Assembly (NCBI RefSeq): GCF_003076475.1
Contig: NZ_CP020919.1
Coordinates: 2,542,001-2,606,000, forward strand
Length of the DNA: 64,000 bases
Reading direction: 5' to 3'
From: Flavobacterium kingsejongi
GTDB taxonomy: Bacteria; Bacteroidota; Bacteroidia; Flavobacteriales; Flavobacteriaceae
The notes under the pieces were generated by a model that was not told the DNA's origin, made no database searches, and worked only from the letters and a program-made list of their open reading frames with translations. The stretch's first letter is position 1; every line of letters starts with the position of its first letter. Both the position numbers and the translations under genes were made by a program. Shown here piece by piece: positions 43,714 through 53,179 of this stretch.

Positions 43714-43737
43714 ATTAGTATTGTCCAAGATACTAAT
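43714..43737. promoter_or_regulatory. Inverted repeat upstream of the Crp-family gene (candidate operator)
   Basis: ATTAGTAT - 8 nt - ATACTAAT, perfect 8-bp arms, 14 bp ahead of the Crp-family start; fits autoregulation by a dimer. Confidence 0.5.
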
Positions 43738-43815
43738 AAAATATATCCTGCAATCCTATCTAATCATTTTATTAGGTGGTTTACCGTGCGAAAAGTAATG
43801 GAATACGAATCCATT

Positions 43816-44111
43816 TTATTTTGCTAATTCATATACTTTTTCCAAAGCTTTATCGCTAAGTCTTTATTGGTATAAAAATTATTATAAAAAGCGTAATTGG
43901 TAAAATGTACCGGTGTTCACGGATAAAGCTGTACCATAATAACTTTACTATGCTCTTCTATTTCAATCATTTCATCGATAAACCTACAATTAAACATTCA
44001 GTGTTGGGCATTTCCTTTAACCCCTTTTCCGGATCAAAATTTTTCGGTCTTATTTTTTCAAAGTAAGGAGCAAGGAATTTTACAACAGTTGAAATTCTTT
44101 AGATTATTTAT
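43816..44111 (-). pseudogene. Decayed unidentified gene
   Basis: A leftward coding trace with at least three lesions: frames give VKFLAPYFEKIRPKNFDPEKG...ECLIVG, then (shift at AAA 43980-43982) FIDEMIEIEEHSKVIMVQLYP, an in-frame TGA at 43917-43919, TPVHFTNYAFYNNFYTNKDL, then (shift near 43853) SDKALEKVYELAK and a stop at 43816. The segments join without gaps, so this was one gene. No start is visible and I do not recognise the family. Confidence 0.55.
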
Positions 44112-44225
44112 TAGGAGCCACTCAAAATTAAATTTTAATTAACGTCTGTATTTTGCAAAATAATGCAATTTTGCTTTTATTTGCAATATTGTAAAATATA
44201 CTAAAAATATTTTACGGTTTAAAAG

Positions 44226-44894
44226 ATGATGAAAACAGAACAGATTACCCCAGTTGTTGGCTGTATTATATTTGATTGTGATAGCGTGTTACTGAATACA
44301 GATACGATAATAATTTCTACTCTTTTGGACTTAGCAGAAGAATATGGATTGACTATAGAATTGGATGAAGCGGTATGGCTCTTTAGCGAAAAAGGGGTAG
44401 AGCAGAACATAATCAAGCTTAACAATCTTATTGGTACAGCTGTTCCTGATAACTTTGAAGAAAAGATCCGGAAAAATATTTATCAAGAATTGAAATATGG
44501 ACTGGAACCCAAAGAAGGTGTTACAGAAATGCTTCGGATGCTGAAAGTTCCATTTTATATAGTATCGAATTTGTCACGGTAAGAAATTGAACTTAATTTG
44601 TGGTTGACCAACCTGCTTCAGTTTTTTACCCCAGAAAAAATAATTACGCCCAGCGAAAGGGGAATCTGGAATTCAAATCATGAAGTATACTTGGAGGTTA
44701 CACAGATTATGGGATATGATCCCGGGCAATGTGCCGTAATTGTAGATAGCATTGGAGGGATAAAAAATGGTTTAGAAGATGGTTTTAAAGTATATGGGCT
44801 TACCAATGGATTCAACAAGAGTGAAATGGAAAATTTGGGTGCTGTTATTTTGGAAGAAATCAAGGAGTTGCCCCAACACCTGAAAATCATTTGA
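44226..44894 (+). pseudogene. HAD-superfamily hydrolase (beta-phosphoglucomutase-like) with an internal stop
   Basis: The frame 44226-44582 gives HAD motif I as FDCDS (Asp17, Asp19), then VSNLSR and a TAA at 44580-44582. The same frame continues at once (EIELNLWLTNLLQFFTPEKIITP...) to motif IV-like VIVDSIGGIKNGLEDG and a stop at 44894. Without the TAA it would be 222 residues, a normal length. Motif changes (FDCDS for the usual FDxDGV/T, VDSIGGIKNG for EDSxxGIxAG) fit relaxed selection. Phosphatase or phosphomutase activity is a family inference only. Confidence 0.8.
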
Positions 44895-45035
44895 TTCTAT
44901 ATACAAATTGAATTTATTAAAGTGATGTTGGATTTTATAAGGAACGAATCCCCGATACACCGATTCATGTATTGAGGATTAGTTTCAGATTTAGTTTTAC
45001 AATAAATCGTATCAGTTTATGGAGTAGTGAAAATA

Positions 45036-45788
45036 CTAAAAGCCTGCTGTGTTTCTCTTGCGAATGGCTTCTTCGGTTCTGGGGACAAGAGATTCTAAAC
45101 CCATTCTAACCGCTTCCTGCTGCACTTCCTCAATAAATGGACGAAAACTGGTATTGTACTCCTGAAATGCCACTTTAAAATTCCCGTTGTGTTTTTGCAT
45201 TGCATCGGCTAATGCGGCAGCACCATTAATGGCCAGCGAACCACCCATGCCTGCCGCCGGAGAAGCGCAATACCCAGCATCACCTACCAAAGCCACCCTG
45301 CCTTTTGTCCAGGAAGGCATTTTAATCTGGCAGAGCTTATCGAAATAAAAACTTTTGGCATTCATTACTTCGTCTAATAAAGCTGCAGTTCTCCAACTTT
45401 CTCCTTTGAATTGTTCTCTAATAATTTTCCTTTGAGCAGCTTCATCACGATAATCATAAGAGATTTCTTTTTCTGAACGAAAGCCGAAAATGATATCGGT
45501 TTTATTGTTATAAGCATTTAACATAACAGCCTTGTCGGGCACATTATACAATTGCGCGGTATTTTGTTGTATCAGTAATTTATTGACGATCGTGATAGAA
45601 AAATATTGCCCTAGAAAATGAGAGTATTCTGCTTCTTCGCCAAACCACATTTTTCGTACAGCCGAATGCAGGCCATCACAGCCAAACAATAGGTCGAAGG
45701 AATGCTGTGAACCATCTTTAAGCGTAATTTCAAGGGCATCTGTAGTTTCCTTTATCGCTGTAATGGAAAAACCGGTCAATTTGACCAC
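45036..45788 (-). pseudogene. FAD-dependent monooxygenase (TetX-like), 5' end lost to an IS21 element
   Basis: About 240 C-terminal residues of a group A flavin monooxygenase. FDLLFGCDGLHSAVRKMWFG is the DG-type motif, and GRVALVGDAGYCASPAAGMGGSLAINGAAALADAM is the GDxxxxxxP FAD-binding block. The N-terminal GxGxxG FAD fold, about 140 residues, is missing: the frame meets the left end of the IS21 element at 45764 and its apparent ATG (45788) lies inside the IS. The missing half is not found on the far side of the IS. Substrate unknown; TetX-like enzymes hydroxylate tetracyclines or other aromatics, so homology alone should not be read as resistance. Confidence 0.85.
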
Positions 45789-45943
45789 CTAATTCCGGAG
45801 TAAATTGACCACCCGTTCCGGAGCAAACTGACCACCTAATTCCGGAGCAAATTGACCACCAAGTTTTGTGGTGAATTAAGTATTAAAAACTATTGATTTT
45901 TTCATGTTGTTAGAACCATACATTCGTTAAAAATTTACGGATT

Positions 45944-47491
45944 ATGGCAAACAAAATAACAGACATGAGTAAAATTAGAAAAGTAATTAAATTCTATTGT
46001 AATGGAAAGAGTAAGTTATTTATAAGTAGCTACTTATCCCTTTCAAGAAATACGGTAAAGAAATATATTTCTTTATTTGAAGTTCTCGAATTAAGCTTTG
46101 AATTAATCGACCAAAAAACCGATGCAGAGCTGGAACTTTTATTCTCCCAGACTAGTGTAGAGGCCATTAGCCCGAGATTACAGACACTTTATGATTTTTT
46201 TCCTAAAATGGAACGTGAACTAAAAAAAGTTGGCGTTACCGTACAGCATATGTGGGAACAATATATTGCTGTAAATCCTGATGGTTATCGAACTTCACAA
46301 TTTCATTATCATTACAATATATGGGGCAAACGAGTTAATCCGGTCATGCATATGAACCATAAGGCTGGTGATAAAATGTATGTTGATTATGCCGGAAAGA
46401 CACTCTCAATTATTGATATAGATACTGGAGAAGTCAAAGAAGTACAATTTTTTGTAGCAATATTGGGCGCTAGCCAATACACGTATGCTGAAGCTTCCAT
46501 GAGCCAGCAAAAGGAAAACTTTGTTGACTCGGTAGAAAATGCCATGCGCTTTTTTGAAGGCACTCCTGCCGCCATTGTTCCAGATAATTTAAAATCTGCC
46601 GTAATAAAAAGCAGTCGTTTTGAACCGACAATCAATGAAACCCTGGCTGATTTAGCAGAACATTACGAAACCACAATTTTACCTGCCAGAGCTTACAGGC
46701 CCAGAGACAAGTCACTAGTTGAAGGAGCTGTTAAGATATTATATCGAAGGATTTATGTAACCATAAAAGAAACTAAGTTCTTTTCTCTGGAAGAATTAAA
46801 CCAGCAGATCTGGGATTTACTTGACTCTCACAATAACAGAAAACTGACAGGACGCCCTTATTCCCGCTTTGAATTATTTTTAGAAGACGAGAAAGAAAAA
46901 CTGCGTCCACTCCCACAAGATCGTTTTGAAATTAAATACCAGTCTTTTGCAACAGTAATGCAAAACGGTCATGTTCAATTAAGCCAGGACAAAAACTATT
47001 ACAGCGTTCCGTATCAATATGTAAAGAAGAAAGCCAAGCTGTTATATACCAAATCAACAGTAGAGATTTATTATAAATACAATCGAATAGCTGTACATCC
47101 AAGAAACTACAAACCTTATGTCTATACAACAACTCCTGAGCATTTAGCCAGTACACATCAATTTGTAGCCCAATGGAGTGCTGCCCGCTTCATTGAATGG
47201 GCTAATAATATTGATGAGTCAGTAGGAGAATATATAATGCAGATAATCGAAAGCAGAAATCATCCAGAACAGGCTTATAAAAGCTGTTTAGGAATACTGA
47301 ATTTTGAAAAAAAGGTAGGCAGACAGCGATTAATAAATGCCTGCAGGCGGGCACTTGATTTTAAAATTTACAATTTTAAGACCATACAAAACATTTTAGA
47401 AAACAACTTGGATCATATTGATTTTGATCAAGAACCTGAGCAGGAACTTCCCGATCACAGTAACATAAGAGGAAAACACTATTATAACTAA
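45944..47491 (+). CDS. istA: IS21 transposase IstA, copy 1
   Basis: A 515-residue DDE-type transposase: an N-terminal helix-turn-helix (FYCNGKSKLFISSYLSLSRNTVKKYI) and an rve integrase core with YVDYAGKTLSII (first Asp), VPDNLKSAVIKS (second Asp) and the downstream Glu in KSLVEGAVKILYRRIY. A C-terminal Mu-like beta region follows (KNYYSVPYQYVKKKAKLLYT). It is followed 16 bp later by istB. Confidence 0.95.
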   Translation: MANKITDMSKIRKVIKFYCNGKSKLFISSYLSLSRNTVKKYISLFEVLELSFELIDQKTDAELELLFSQTSVEAISPRLQTLYDFFPKMERELKKVGVTVQHMWEQYIAVNPDGYRTSQFHYHYNIWGKRVNPVMHMNHKAGDKMYVDYAGKTLSIIDIDTGEVKEVQFFVAILGASQYTYAEASMSQQKENFVDSVENAMRFFEGTPAAIVPDNLKSAVIKSSRFEPTINETLADLAEHYETTILPARAYRPRDKSLVEGAVKILYRRIYVTIKETKFFSLEELNQQIWDLLDSHNNRKLTGRPYSRFELFLEDEKEKLRPLPQDRFEIKYQSFATVMQNGHVQLSQDKNYYSVPYQYVKKKAKLLYTKSTVEIYYKYNRIAVHPRNYKPYVYTTTPEHLASTHQFVAQWSAARFIEWANNIDESVGEYIMQIIESRNHPEQAYKSCLGILNFEKKVGRQRLINACRRALDFKIYNFKTIQNILENNLDHIDFDQEPEQELPDHSNIRGKHYYN

Positions 47492-47507
47492 ATTAAATCT
47501 TGAAAAA

Positions 47508-48245
47508 ATGAATGAATCCACAGTAACCAAAATGAAACAAATGAAGCTTTATGGCATGTTTAATGCTTTTAAAACAGCCATTGAAAGCGGGAAAACAGAT
47601 CATTATACCCTTGACCAGTTTGTATCGATGATTATTGATGCAGAATGGGATGAAAGGTACAATCGTCGTATTGAACGAAGTATCACTAATGCCAAATTCC
47701 ATTACAAATCAAATATTGAAAGTATCAATTTTGATGTATCACGTAACCTGGACCGAAACATGGTACTGCGTCTGGCAGAATGCGAATTTATAGAGAAAAA
47801 CGAAAACATTTTAATCACTGGAAGCACCGGTGTCGGTAAAAGTTATTTAGGTACTGCATTAGGTTATCAAGCCTGTATACAGGGTTTTAAGGTAAGTTAT
47901 TTTAATACCTCAAAATTGTTCGCTAGACTAAAAATGGCTAAAGCAGATGGTACTTATCTACGGGAACTTACCAAAATACAAAGACAGGATGTTATAATAC
48001 TTGATGATTTTGGACTCCAGGCACTTGACAGCCATAACCGAATTACTCTTTTAGAGATCATAGAGGACAGGCATAATAACGGCTCTATAATCGTGACATC
48101 ACAAATACCAGTTCAAGGCTGGTATGATATAATTGGAGAAAAAACGATAGCCGATGCAATATTAGACAGACTTATACACCAATCTCATAGGCTTGAATTA
48201 CATGGAGAATCCATGAGAAAGAAAAGAGGAATAAACAAAGAGTGA
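47508..48245 (+). CDS. istB: IS21 helper ATPase IstB, copy 1
   Basis: A 245-residue AAA+ protein related to DnaC, which picks the target DNA and stimulates IstA. Walker A is GSTGVGKS (about residues 104-111), Walker B is VIILDDFGL, and sensor regions follow (TSQIPVQGWYDIIGE; ADAILDRLIHQSHRLEL). Intact. Confidence 0.95.
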   Translation: MNESTVTKMKQMKLYGMFNAFKTAIESGKTDHYTLDQFVSMIIDAEWDERYNRRIERSITNAKFHYKSNIESINFDVSRNLDRNMVLRLAECEFIEKNENILITGSTGVGKSYLGTALGYQACIQGFKVSYFNTSKLFARLKMAKADGTYLRELTKIQRQDVIILDDFGLQALDSHNRITLLEIIEDRHNNGSIIVTSQIPVQGWYDIIGEKTIADAILDRLIHQSHRLELHGESMRKKRGINKE

Positions 48246-48405
48246 TATTTTATTATATTTGAATACTAATTAACAGATGAAAAAATATAGTTTTTAATCA
48301 AAACGGAGGTGCTCACTTTGCACCGGAATTAGGTGGTCATTTTGAACTGGAATCAGGTGCTCACTTTAAAACGGAATGGGGTGATCAATATAACCGGAAT
48401 TTGCA

Positions 48406-48590
48406 GAATACAGTTGAGGAAAGCTTTTTTTAGTCATTCTGTAAATTAGCAGTTTAACTTTTAAAACTTAAAAACGTATATGCTACTATGACAACTGCGA
48501 CAGCACCGTATTTTGTACCATTCCTTTTTTAACTTATCTTCGCTCTTTATACATTGGTGAGTACATTTTACTCCTTTAAAAATTTACTTT
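48406..48590. other. Gap between IS21 copy 1 and the permease
   Basis: No gene. It does not contain the missing monooxygenase half. It must hold the permease promoter; GTATTTTG near 48510 is a partial match to the -7 consensus. Confidence 0.4.
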
Positions 48591-50015
48591 GTGAAACAAA
48601 AACAGGAAGACGTAGCAGATAACCAGCTTAAACGTGGGCTGACGAACCGCCACATTCAGTTAATTGCCTTAGGTGGATCAATAGGTACAGGTCTTTTCCT
48701 GGGCATTGGCCCGGCGGCTGTATTAGCAGGGCCCTCTGTTATTTTAGGATATGCTTTTGCCGGAATTATCGCTTTTTTTATTATGAGGCAACTTGGTGAA
48801 ATGGTTGTTGAAGAACCGGTGTCCGGAAGCTTTAGTCACTTTGCCTATAAGTATTGTGGCCCTTTTGCAGGTTTTGCCTCCGGTTGGAATTATTGGATTT
48901 TATATATTTTAGTGAGTATGGCTGAACTTACGGCCATTGGTGTGTATGTGCAGTTTTGGTGGCCTGGAATTCCGCTGTGGTCATCCAGTTTATTTTTCTT
49001 CCTGGTTATTAATGCGTTGAATTTTGCCTCCGTAAAAGTGTACGGCGAAACAGAATTTTGGTTCTCCATCATAAAAGTGGTCGCAATTATTGCCATGATC
49101 CTCTTTGGTACCTACTTGCTGATCAGTGGGACAGGAGGAGAGCACGCTACAATTCATAATTTATATAACGATGGAGGCTTCTTTCCAAAAGGTTTCTTTG
49201 AAAAAACGACTACTGGTAGTTTTGAGGGCTTATTAGCCGCAATGGCGCTGATTATGTTCTCCTTTGGCGGTTTAGAACTCATCGGGATTACCGCAGCTGA
49301 GGCAGAAAATCCAGAAAAAAATATTCCAAAAGCAACCAATCAGGTCATCTATAGGATCCTTATATTTTATGTGGGTGCATTAGTCATTTTATTTGCGTTG
49401 TCACCCTGGCAGCAAATTACGACAGATAGCAGCCCATTTGTAATGGTTTTTCAGAATCTAAACGGAATGGAATTTGAATTTTTTGGGCATAAAATATTTT
49501 TCACACGCCTTATTGCGAATGCGCTCAATCTAATTGTATTAACGGCCGCTTTATCCGTATACAATAGCAGCGTATACAGCAACTCCCGGATGTTATATGG
49601 TTTAGCAGATCAGGGCAATGCGCCCAGGTTTTTAAAGAAGCTCAACAAACAATCAGTACCCATTAATGCTATTTTGATTTCTTCCTGTTTTGCAGCGATC
49701 TGTATTTTAATCAATAAAGTAATTCCAGAAGAGGCTTTTAGTATTTTAATGTCTTTGGTGGTGTCTTCTTTAATTATTAACTGGGTGATGATTTCGTATA
49801 CGCACCTCCAATTTAGGCGATCGAAAGACAAGGAAAACACAAAAACGAAGTTTCCTTCCCTATTTTATCCGGTAAGTAATTACATCTGTTTTCTGTTTTT
49901 ATTGGGGATTTTATCCATCATGTGGATGACCAATATGAAGTTGTCCGTAGAATTAATTCCTATTTGGCTGGGGATACTTTTTGTATGTTATAAAGTTTTA
50001 AAGACAAAAAAATAA
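48591..50015 (+). CDS. Amino-acid permease (APC superfamily)
   Basis: A 474-residue inner-membrane transporter with about 12 helices. It starts with GTG (no nearby ATG keeps the conserved N-terminus). The APC signature GGSIGTGLFLGIGPAAVLAGPSV is near residue 30, followed by FIMRQLGEMVVEEPVSGSFSHFA and the helix-6 block GLELIGITAAEAENPEKNIPKA. The sequence matches the aromatic/basic/GABA-type permease group; the precise amino acid cannot be told. It leads the DUF1826-like gene by 21 bp, so they are likely cotranscribed. Confidence 0.92.
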   Translation: MKQKQEDVADNQLKRGLTNRHIQLIALGGSIGTGLFLGIGPAAVLAGPSVILGYAFAGIIAFFIMRQLGEMVVEEPVSGSFSHFAYKYCGPFAGFASGWNYWILYILVSMAELTAIGVYVQFWWPGIPLWSSSLFFFLVINALNFASVKVYGETEFWFSIIKVVAIIAMILFGTYLLISGTGGEHATIHNLYNDGGFFPKGFFEKTTTGSFEGLLAAMALIMFSFGGLELIGITAAEAENPEKNIPKATNQVIYRILIFYVGALVILFALSPWQQITTDSSPFVMVFQNLNGMEFEFFGHKIFFTRLIANALNLIVLTAALSVYNSSVYSNSRMLYGLADQGNAPRFLKKLNKQSVPINAILISSCFAAICILINKVIPEEAFSILMSLVVSSLIINWVMISYTHLQFRRSKDKENTKTKFPSLFYPVSNYICFLFLLGILSIMWMTNMKLSVELIPIWLGILFVCYKVLKTKK

Positions 50016-50036
50016 CGAGCTTATAACTATTATGCG

Positions 50037-50726
50037 ATGAGCTATATATTTTCTGACAACAATCAAATAGGAGTGGTAGCTACTTTCGATGCACTCGTAC
50101 AGACCGATTTCAAGGGCGCAATGAATGCGCTGTGCTGGCACAGAAATTTGGATGGCGATTTTAACGAGATTGTAGCCCAATTATCTTTAAAAGAAAATAT
50201 AACCGAAGTTTCTCGGGAAGATCTCATCGCACTCCAACTATCCGAAAAGGGGAATAGAGCCAGGGAAATAATCCTAAATGATTTGCAATTATTAAAGGAT
50301 TTTGGCGCTTCGCCGGCTCTGAATTTGCTGAAGTGTTACGAACGTGATGATGAATTTGATTTCATATCGACCGATGTGTATTCGTTTCATGTGGATCGTT
50401 CGCCCATTGCTACCGATACTTTTTTATGTACCTATCACGGCGCGGCAAGTGATATTATTGCTAATGCACAGGCACAGCAAAAAATCCTGATTCCGGAAAT
50501 CCGGGCCAAGCTAAAAGAGCTGCATGACGGACCAGAAGAAGAATTCGAAGACTTTTTAAAGAACAATTATTTTGATTTGCATTATCAGGTTAATGCGGAT
50601 GCAGCACCTATTAATTTAGGGGTAGGGCATCTTTGGCGACTGGCCGTAGATCATCCTAAACAACAAGTGCTGCCTTGTATTCATAGAGCACCTATAGAAA
50701 AGGATGGGGATATCGGTTGTTGTTGA
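50037..50726 (+). CDS. DUF1826-like protein
   Basis: A 229-residue cytoplasmic protein with no signal peptide. The central YSFHVDRSPIATDTFLCTYHGA and C-terminal VLPCIHRAPIEKDG fit the pattern of DUF1826 (an early HVDR, LCTY-x-G and a final HR-S/A-P). His/Asp/Cys at these places could bind metal; the protein ends in CC. The family has no proven function. It follows the amino-acid permease closely, an unexpected pairing. Family assignment moderate. Confidence 0.55.
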   Translation: MSYIFSDNNQIGVVATFDALVQTDFKGAMNALCWHRNLDGDFNEIVAQLSLKENITEVSREDLIALQLSEKGNRAREIILNDLQLLKDFGASPALNLLKCYERDDEFDFISTDVYSFHVDRSPIATDTFLCTYHGAASDIIANAQAQQKILIPEIRAKLKELHDGPEEEFEDFLKNNYFDLHYQVNADAAPINLGVGHLWRLAVDHPKQQVLPCIHRAPIEKDGDIGCC

Positions 50727-50782
50727 TTTGTTGAGGTGTGAAATTTCTATGGAAAATAGGTATTATCGAAAATGAAATTGCT

Positions 50783-51061
50783 TTAAAAGTCTTGCCTTCC
50801 AATAATAGTAATAATCTCTACCCGTTTGTTTGCATTAATTTGGTAGTAAATAGTATCGATACCGCAAACACAATAACGATATCCTATTTTAATGTGGTCA
50901 GCAGATGGAAATAAAAAAGGATTTCCCTCTATTTTTTCAAAACAATCATAAAACATATTAAAATAGCCATCAGCTTGATTAATTCCAAACTTACTAACAC
51001 CATAATAATAAATTCTTCTTAAATCTTCTTTGGCTTCGCTACTTAAATAATAGCTATACAT
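50783..51061 (-). CDS. parE: ParE/RelE-type toxin
   Basis: A 92-residue protein of the ParE/RelE fold: SSEAKEDLRRIYYYGVSKFG at the N-terminus, the middle NPFLFPSAD, and the C-terminal YQINANKRVEIITIIGRQDF. ParE members poison gyrase, but related toxins cut mRNA, so the target is not certain. It overlaps the antitoxin gene by 8 bp, typical for a coupled pair. Confidence 0.92.
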   Translation of the reverse strand: MYSYYLSSEAKEDLRRIYYYGVSKFGINQADGYFNMFYDCFEKIEGNPFLFPSADHIKIGYRYCVCGIDTIYYQINANKRVEIITIIGRQDF

Positions 51062-51299
51062 TAGGCAAATCTTTTTTAAATTCGGCTAACATTTCTTCTC
51101 TGGTTTGTTTTTTTGCAAAACCGCTTTTTTCTCCCTTATCTATTTTTTCTCTCACAAACTCATAGTATTCTTCTCGTGAACGAGCTTGCTTAATCAAATA
51201 GTTAATAGCTTCACTTTTGCTGCTAAACTCTTCTGCATTCACCTGATTTTTCAACCACTCTTCATTAGGGGCAGTTAATGATATACTTTGTCGTGTCAT
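51054..51299 (-). CDS. parD: ParD-type antitoxin
   Basis: An 81-residue protein with an N-terminal ribbon-helix-helix (QSISLTAPNEEWLKNQVNAEEFSSKSEAINYLIKQAR) for DNA binding and dimerisation and an acidic, flexible C-terminus that binds the toxin. A perfect 20-bp palindrome lies 20 bp upstream. The pair sits on the DNA between two IS21 copies. Confidence 0.9.
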   Translation of the reverse strand: MTRQSISLTAPNEEWLKNQVNAEEFSSKSEAINYLIKQARSREEYYEFVREKIDKGEKSGFAKKQTREEMLAEFKKDLPNV

Positions 51300-51318
51300 A
51301 ATAATACAAGTTTTTAGA

Positions 51319-51338
51319 TTGGTGTAAATTTACACCAA
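51319..51338. promoter_or_regulatory. Perfect 20-bp palindrome, likely ParD operator
   Basis: TTGGTGTAAATTTACACCAA is fully self-complementary and lies 20 bp ahead of parD, where a ribbon-helix-helix antitoxin would repress its own transcription. Confidence 0.8.
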
Positions 51339-51615
51339 ATTTTGAAATGGAAAATAGATTTAGATGAAATAGTTTTTTAATTGTTGCGTTGCAACCCTGA
51401 TCGCTCGGAAATTCTTTCCGTGCCCGTTCTTATATTGGAAAAACCGGTCAATTTGACCACCTAATTCCGGAGTAAATTGACCACCCGTTCCGGAGCAAAC
51501 TGACCACCTAATTCCGGAGCAAATTGACCACCAAGTTTTGTGGTGAATTAAGTATTAAAAACTATTGATTTTTTCATGTTGTTAGAACCATACATTCGTT
51601 AAAAATTTACGGATT

Positions 51616-53163
51616 ATGGCAAACAAAATAACAGACATGAGTAAAATTAGAAAAGTAATTAAATTCTATTGTAATGGAAAGAGTAAGTTATTTATAAGTA
51701 GCTACTTATCCCTTTCAAGAAATACGGTAAAGAAATATATTTCTTTATTTGAAGTTCTCGAATTAAGCTTTGAATTAATCGACCAAAAAACCGATGCAGA
51801 GCTGGAACTTTTATTCTCCCAGACTAGTGTAGAGGCCATTAGCCCGAGATTACAGACACTTTATGATTTTTTTCCTAAAATGGAACGTGAACTAAAAAAA
51901 GTTGGCGTTACCGTACAGCATATGTGGGAACAATATATTGCTGTAAATCCTGATGGTTATCGAACTTCACAATTTCATTATCATTACAATATATGGGGCA
52001 AACGAGTTAATCCGGTCATGCATATGAACCATAAGGCTGGTGATAAAATGTATGTTGATTATGCCGGAAAGACACTCTCAATTATTGATATAGATACTGG
52101 AGAAGTCAAAGAAGTACAATTTTTTGTAGCAATATTGGGCGCTAGCCAATACACGTATGCTGAAGCTTCCATGAGCCAGCAAAAGGAAAACTTTGTTGAC
52201 TCGGTAGAAAATGCCATGCGCTTTTTTGAAGGCACTCCTGCCGCCATTGTTCCAGATAATTTAAAATCTGCCGTAATAAAAAGCAGTCGTTTTGAACCGA
52301 CAATCAATGAAACCCTGGCTGATTTAGCAGAACATTACGAAACCACAATTTTACCTGCCAGAGCTTACAGGCCCAGAGACAAGTCACTAGTTGAAGGAGC
52401 TGTTAAGATATTATATCGAAGGATTTATGTAACCATAAAAGAAACTAAGTTCTTTTCTCTGGAAGAATTAAACCAGCAGATCTGGGATTTACTTGACTCT
52501 CACAATAACAGAAAACTGACAGGACGCCCTTATTCCCGCTTTGAATTATTTTTAGAAGACGAGAAAGAAAAACTGCGTCCACTCCCACAAGATCGTTTTG
52601 AAATTAAATACCAGTCTTTTGCAACAGTAATGCAAAACGGTCATGTTCAATTAAGCCAGGACAAAAACTATTACAGCGTTCCGTATCAATATGTAAAGAA
52701 GAAAGCCAAGCTGTTATATACCAAATCAACAGTAGAGATTTATTATAAATACAATCGAATAGCTGTACATCCAAGAAACTACAAACCTTATGTCTATACA
52801 ACAACTCCTGAGCATTTAGCCAGTACACATCAATTTGTAGCCCAATGGAGTGCTGCCCGCTTCATTGAATGGGCTAATAATATTGATGAGTCAGTAGGAG
52901 AATATATAATGCAGATAATCGAAAGCAGAAATCATCCAGAACAGGCTTATAAAAGCTGTTTAGGAATACTGAATTTTGAAAAAAAGGTAGGCAGACAGCG
53001 ATTAATAAATGCCTGCAGGCGGGCACTTGATTTTAAAATTTACAATTTTAAGACCATACAAAACATTTTAGAAAACAACTTGGATCATATTGATTTTGAT
53101 CAAGAACCTGAGCAGGAACTTCCCGATCACAGTAACATAAGAGGAAAACACTATTATAACTAA
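51616..53163 (+). CDS. istA: IS21 transposase IstA, copy 2
   Basis: Identical protein to the 45944-47491 copy (515 residues, HTH plus rve DDE core, intact). Confidence 0.95.
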   Translation: MANKITDMSKIRKVIKFYCNGKSKLFISSYLSLSRNTVKKYISLFEVLELSFELIDQKTDAELELLFSQTSVEAISPRLQTLYDFFPKMERELKKVGVTVQHMWEQYIAVNPDGYRTSQFHYHYNIWGKRVNPVMHMNHKAGDKMYVDYAGKTLSIIDIDTGEVKEVQFFVAILGASQYTYAEASMSQQKENFVDSVENAMRFFEGTPAAIVPDNLKSAVIKSSRFEPTINETLADLAEHYETTILPARAYRPRDKSLVEGAVKILYRRIYVTIKETKFFSLEELNQQIWDLLDSHNNRKLTGRPYSRFELFLEDEKEKLRPLPQDRFEIKYQSFATVMQNGHVQLSQDKNYYSVPYQYVKKKAKLLYTKSTVEIYYKYNRIAVHPRNYKPYVYTTTPEHLASTHQFVAQWSAARFIEWANNIDESVGEYIMQIIESRNHPEQAYKSCLGILNFEKKVGRQRLINACRRALDFKIYNFKTIQNILENNLDHIDFDQEPEQELPDHSNIRGKHYYN

Positions 53164-53179
53164 ATTAAATCTTGAAAAA

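Larger units (their letters stand above)
45764..48405. mobile_element. IS21-family element, copy 1 (2,642 bp)
   Basis: The ends are TG...CA with matching termini (TGGAAAAACCGGTCAATTTG left; TGCAAATTCCGGTTATATTG right, reversed), about 19 of 26 positions. Multiple internal terminal repeats (GACCACC-TAATTCCGGAG type) lie inside both ends, as usual for IS21. It carries istA and istB and is identical to copy 2 at 51436-54077. The flanking 8-mers (CGCTGTAA and GAATACAG) do not match, so no target duplication remains. Confidence 0.92.

Noticed and set aside
45036..45788. Tetracycline-resistance gene tet(X)
   Set aside because: Only the C-terminal part of a flavin monooxygenase is left, the FAD-binding start is missing, and many non-resistance enzymes share the motifs.
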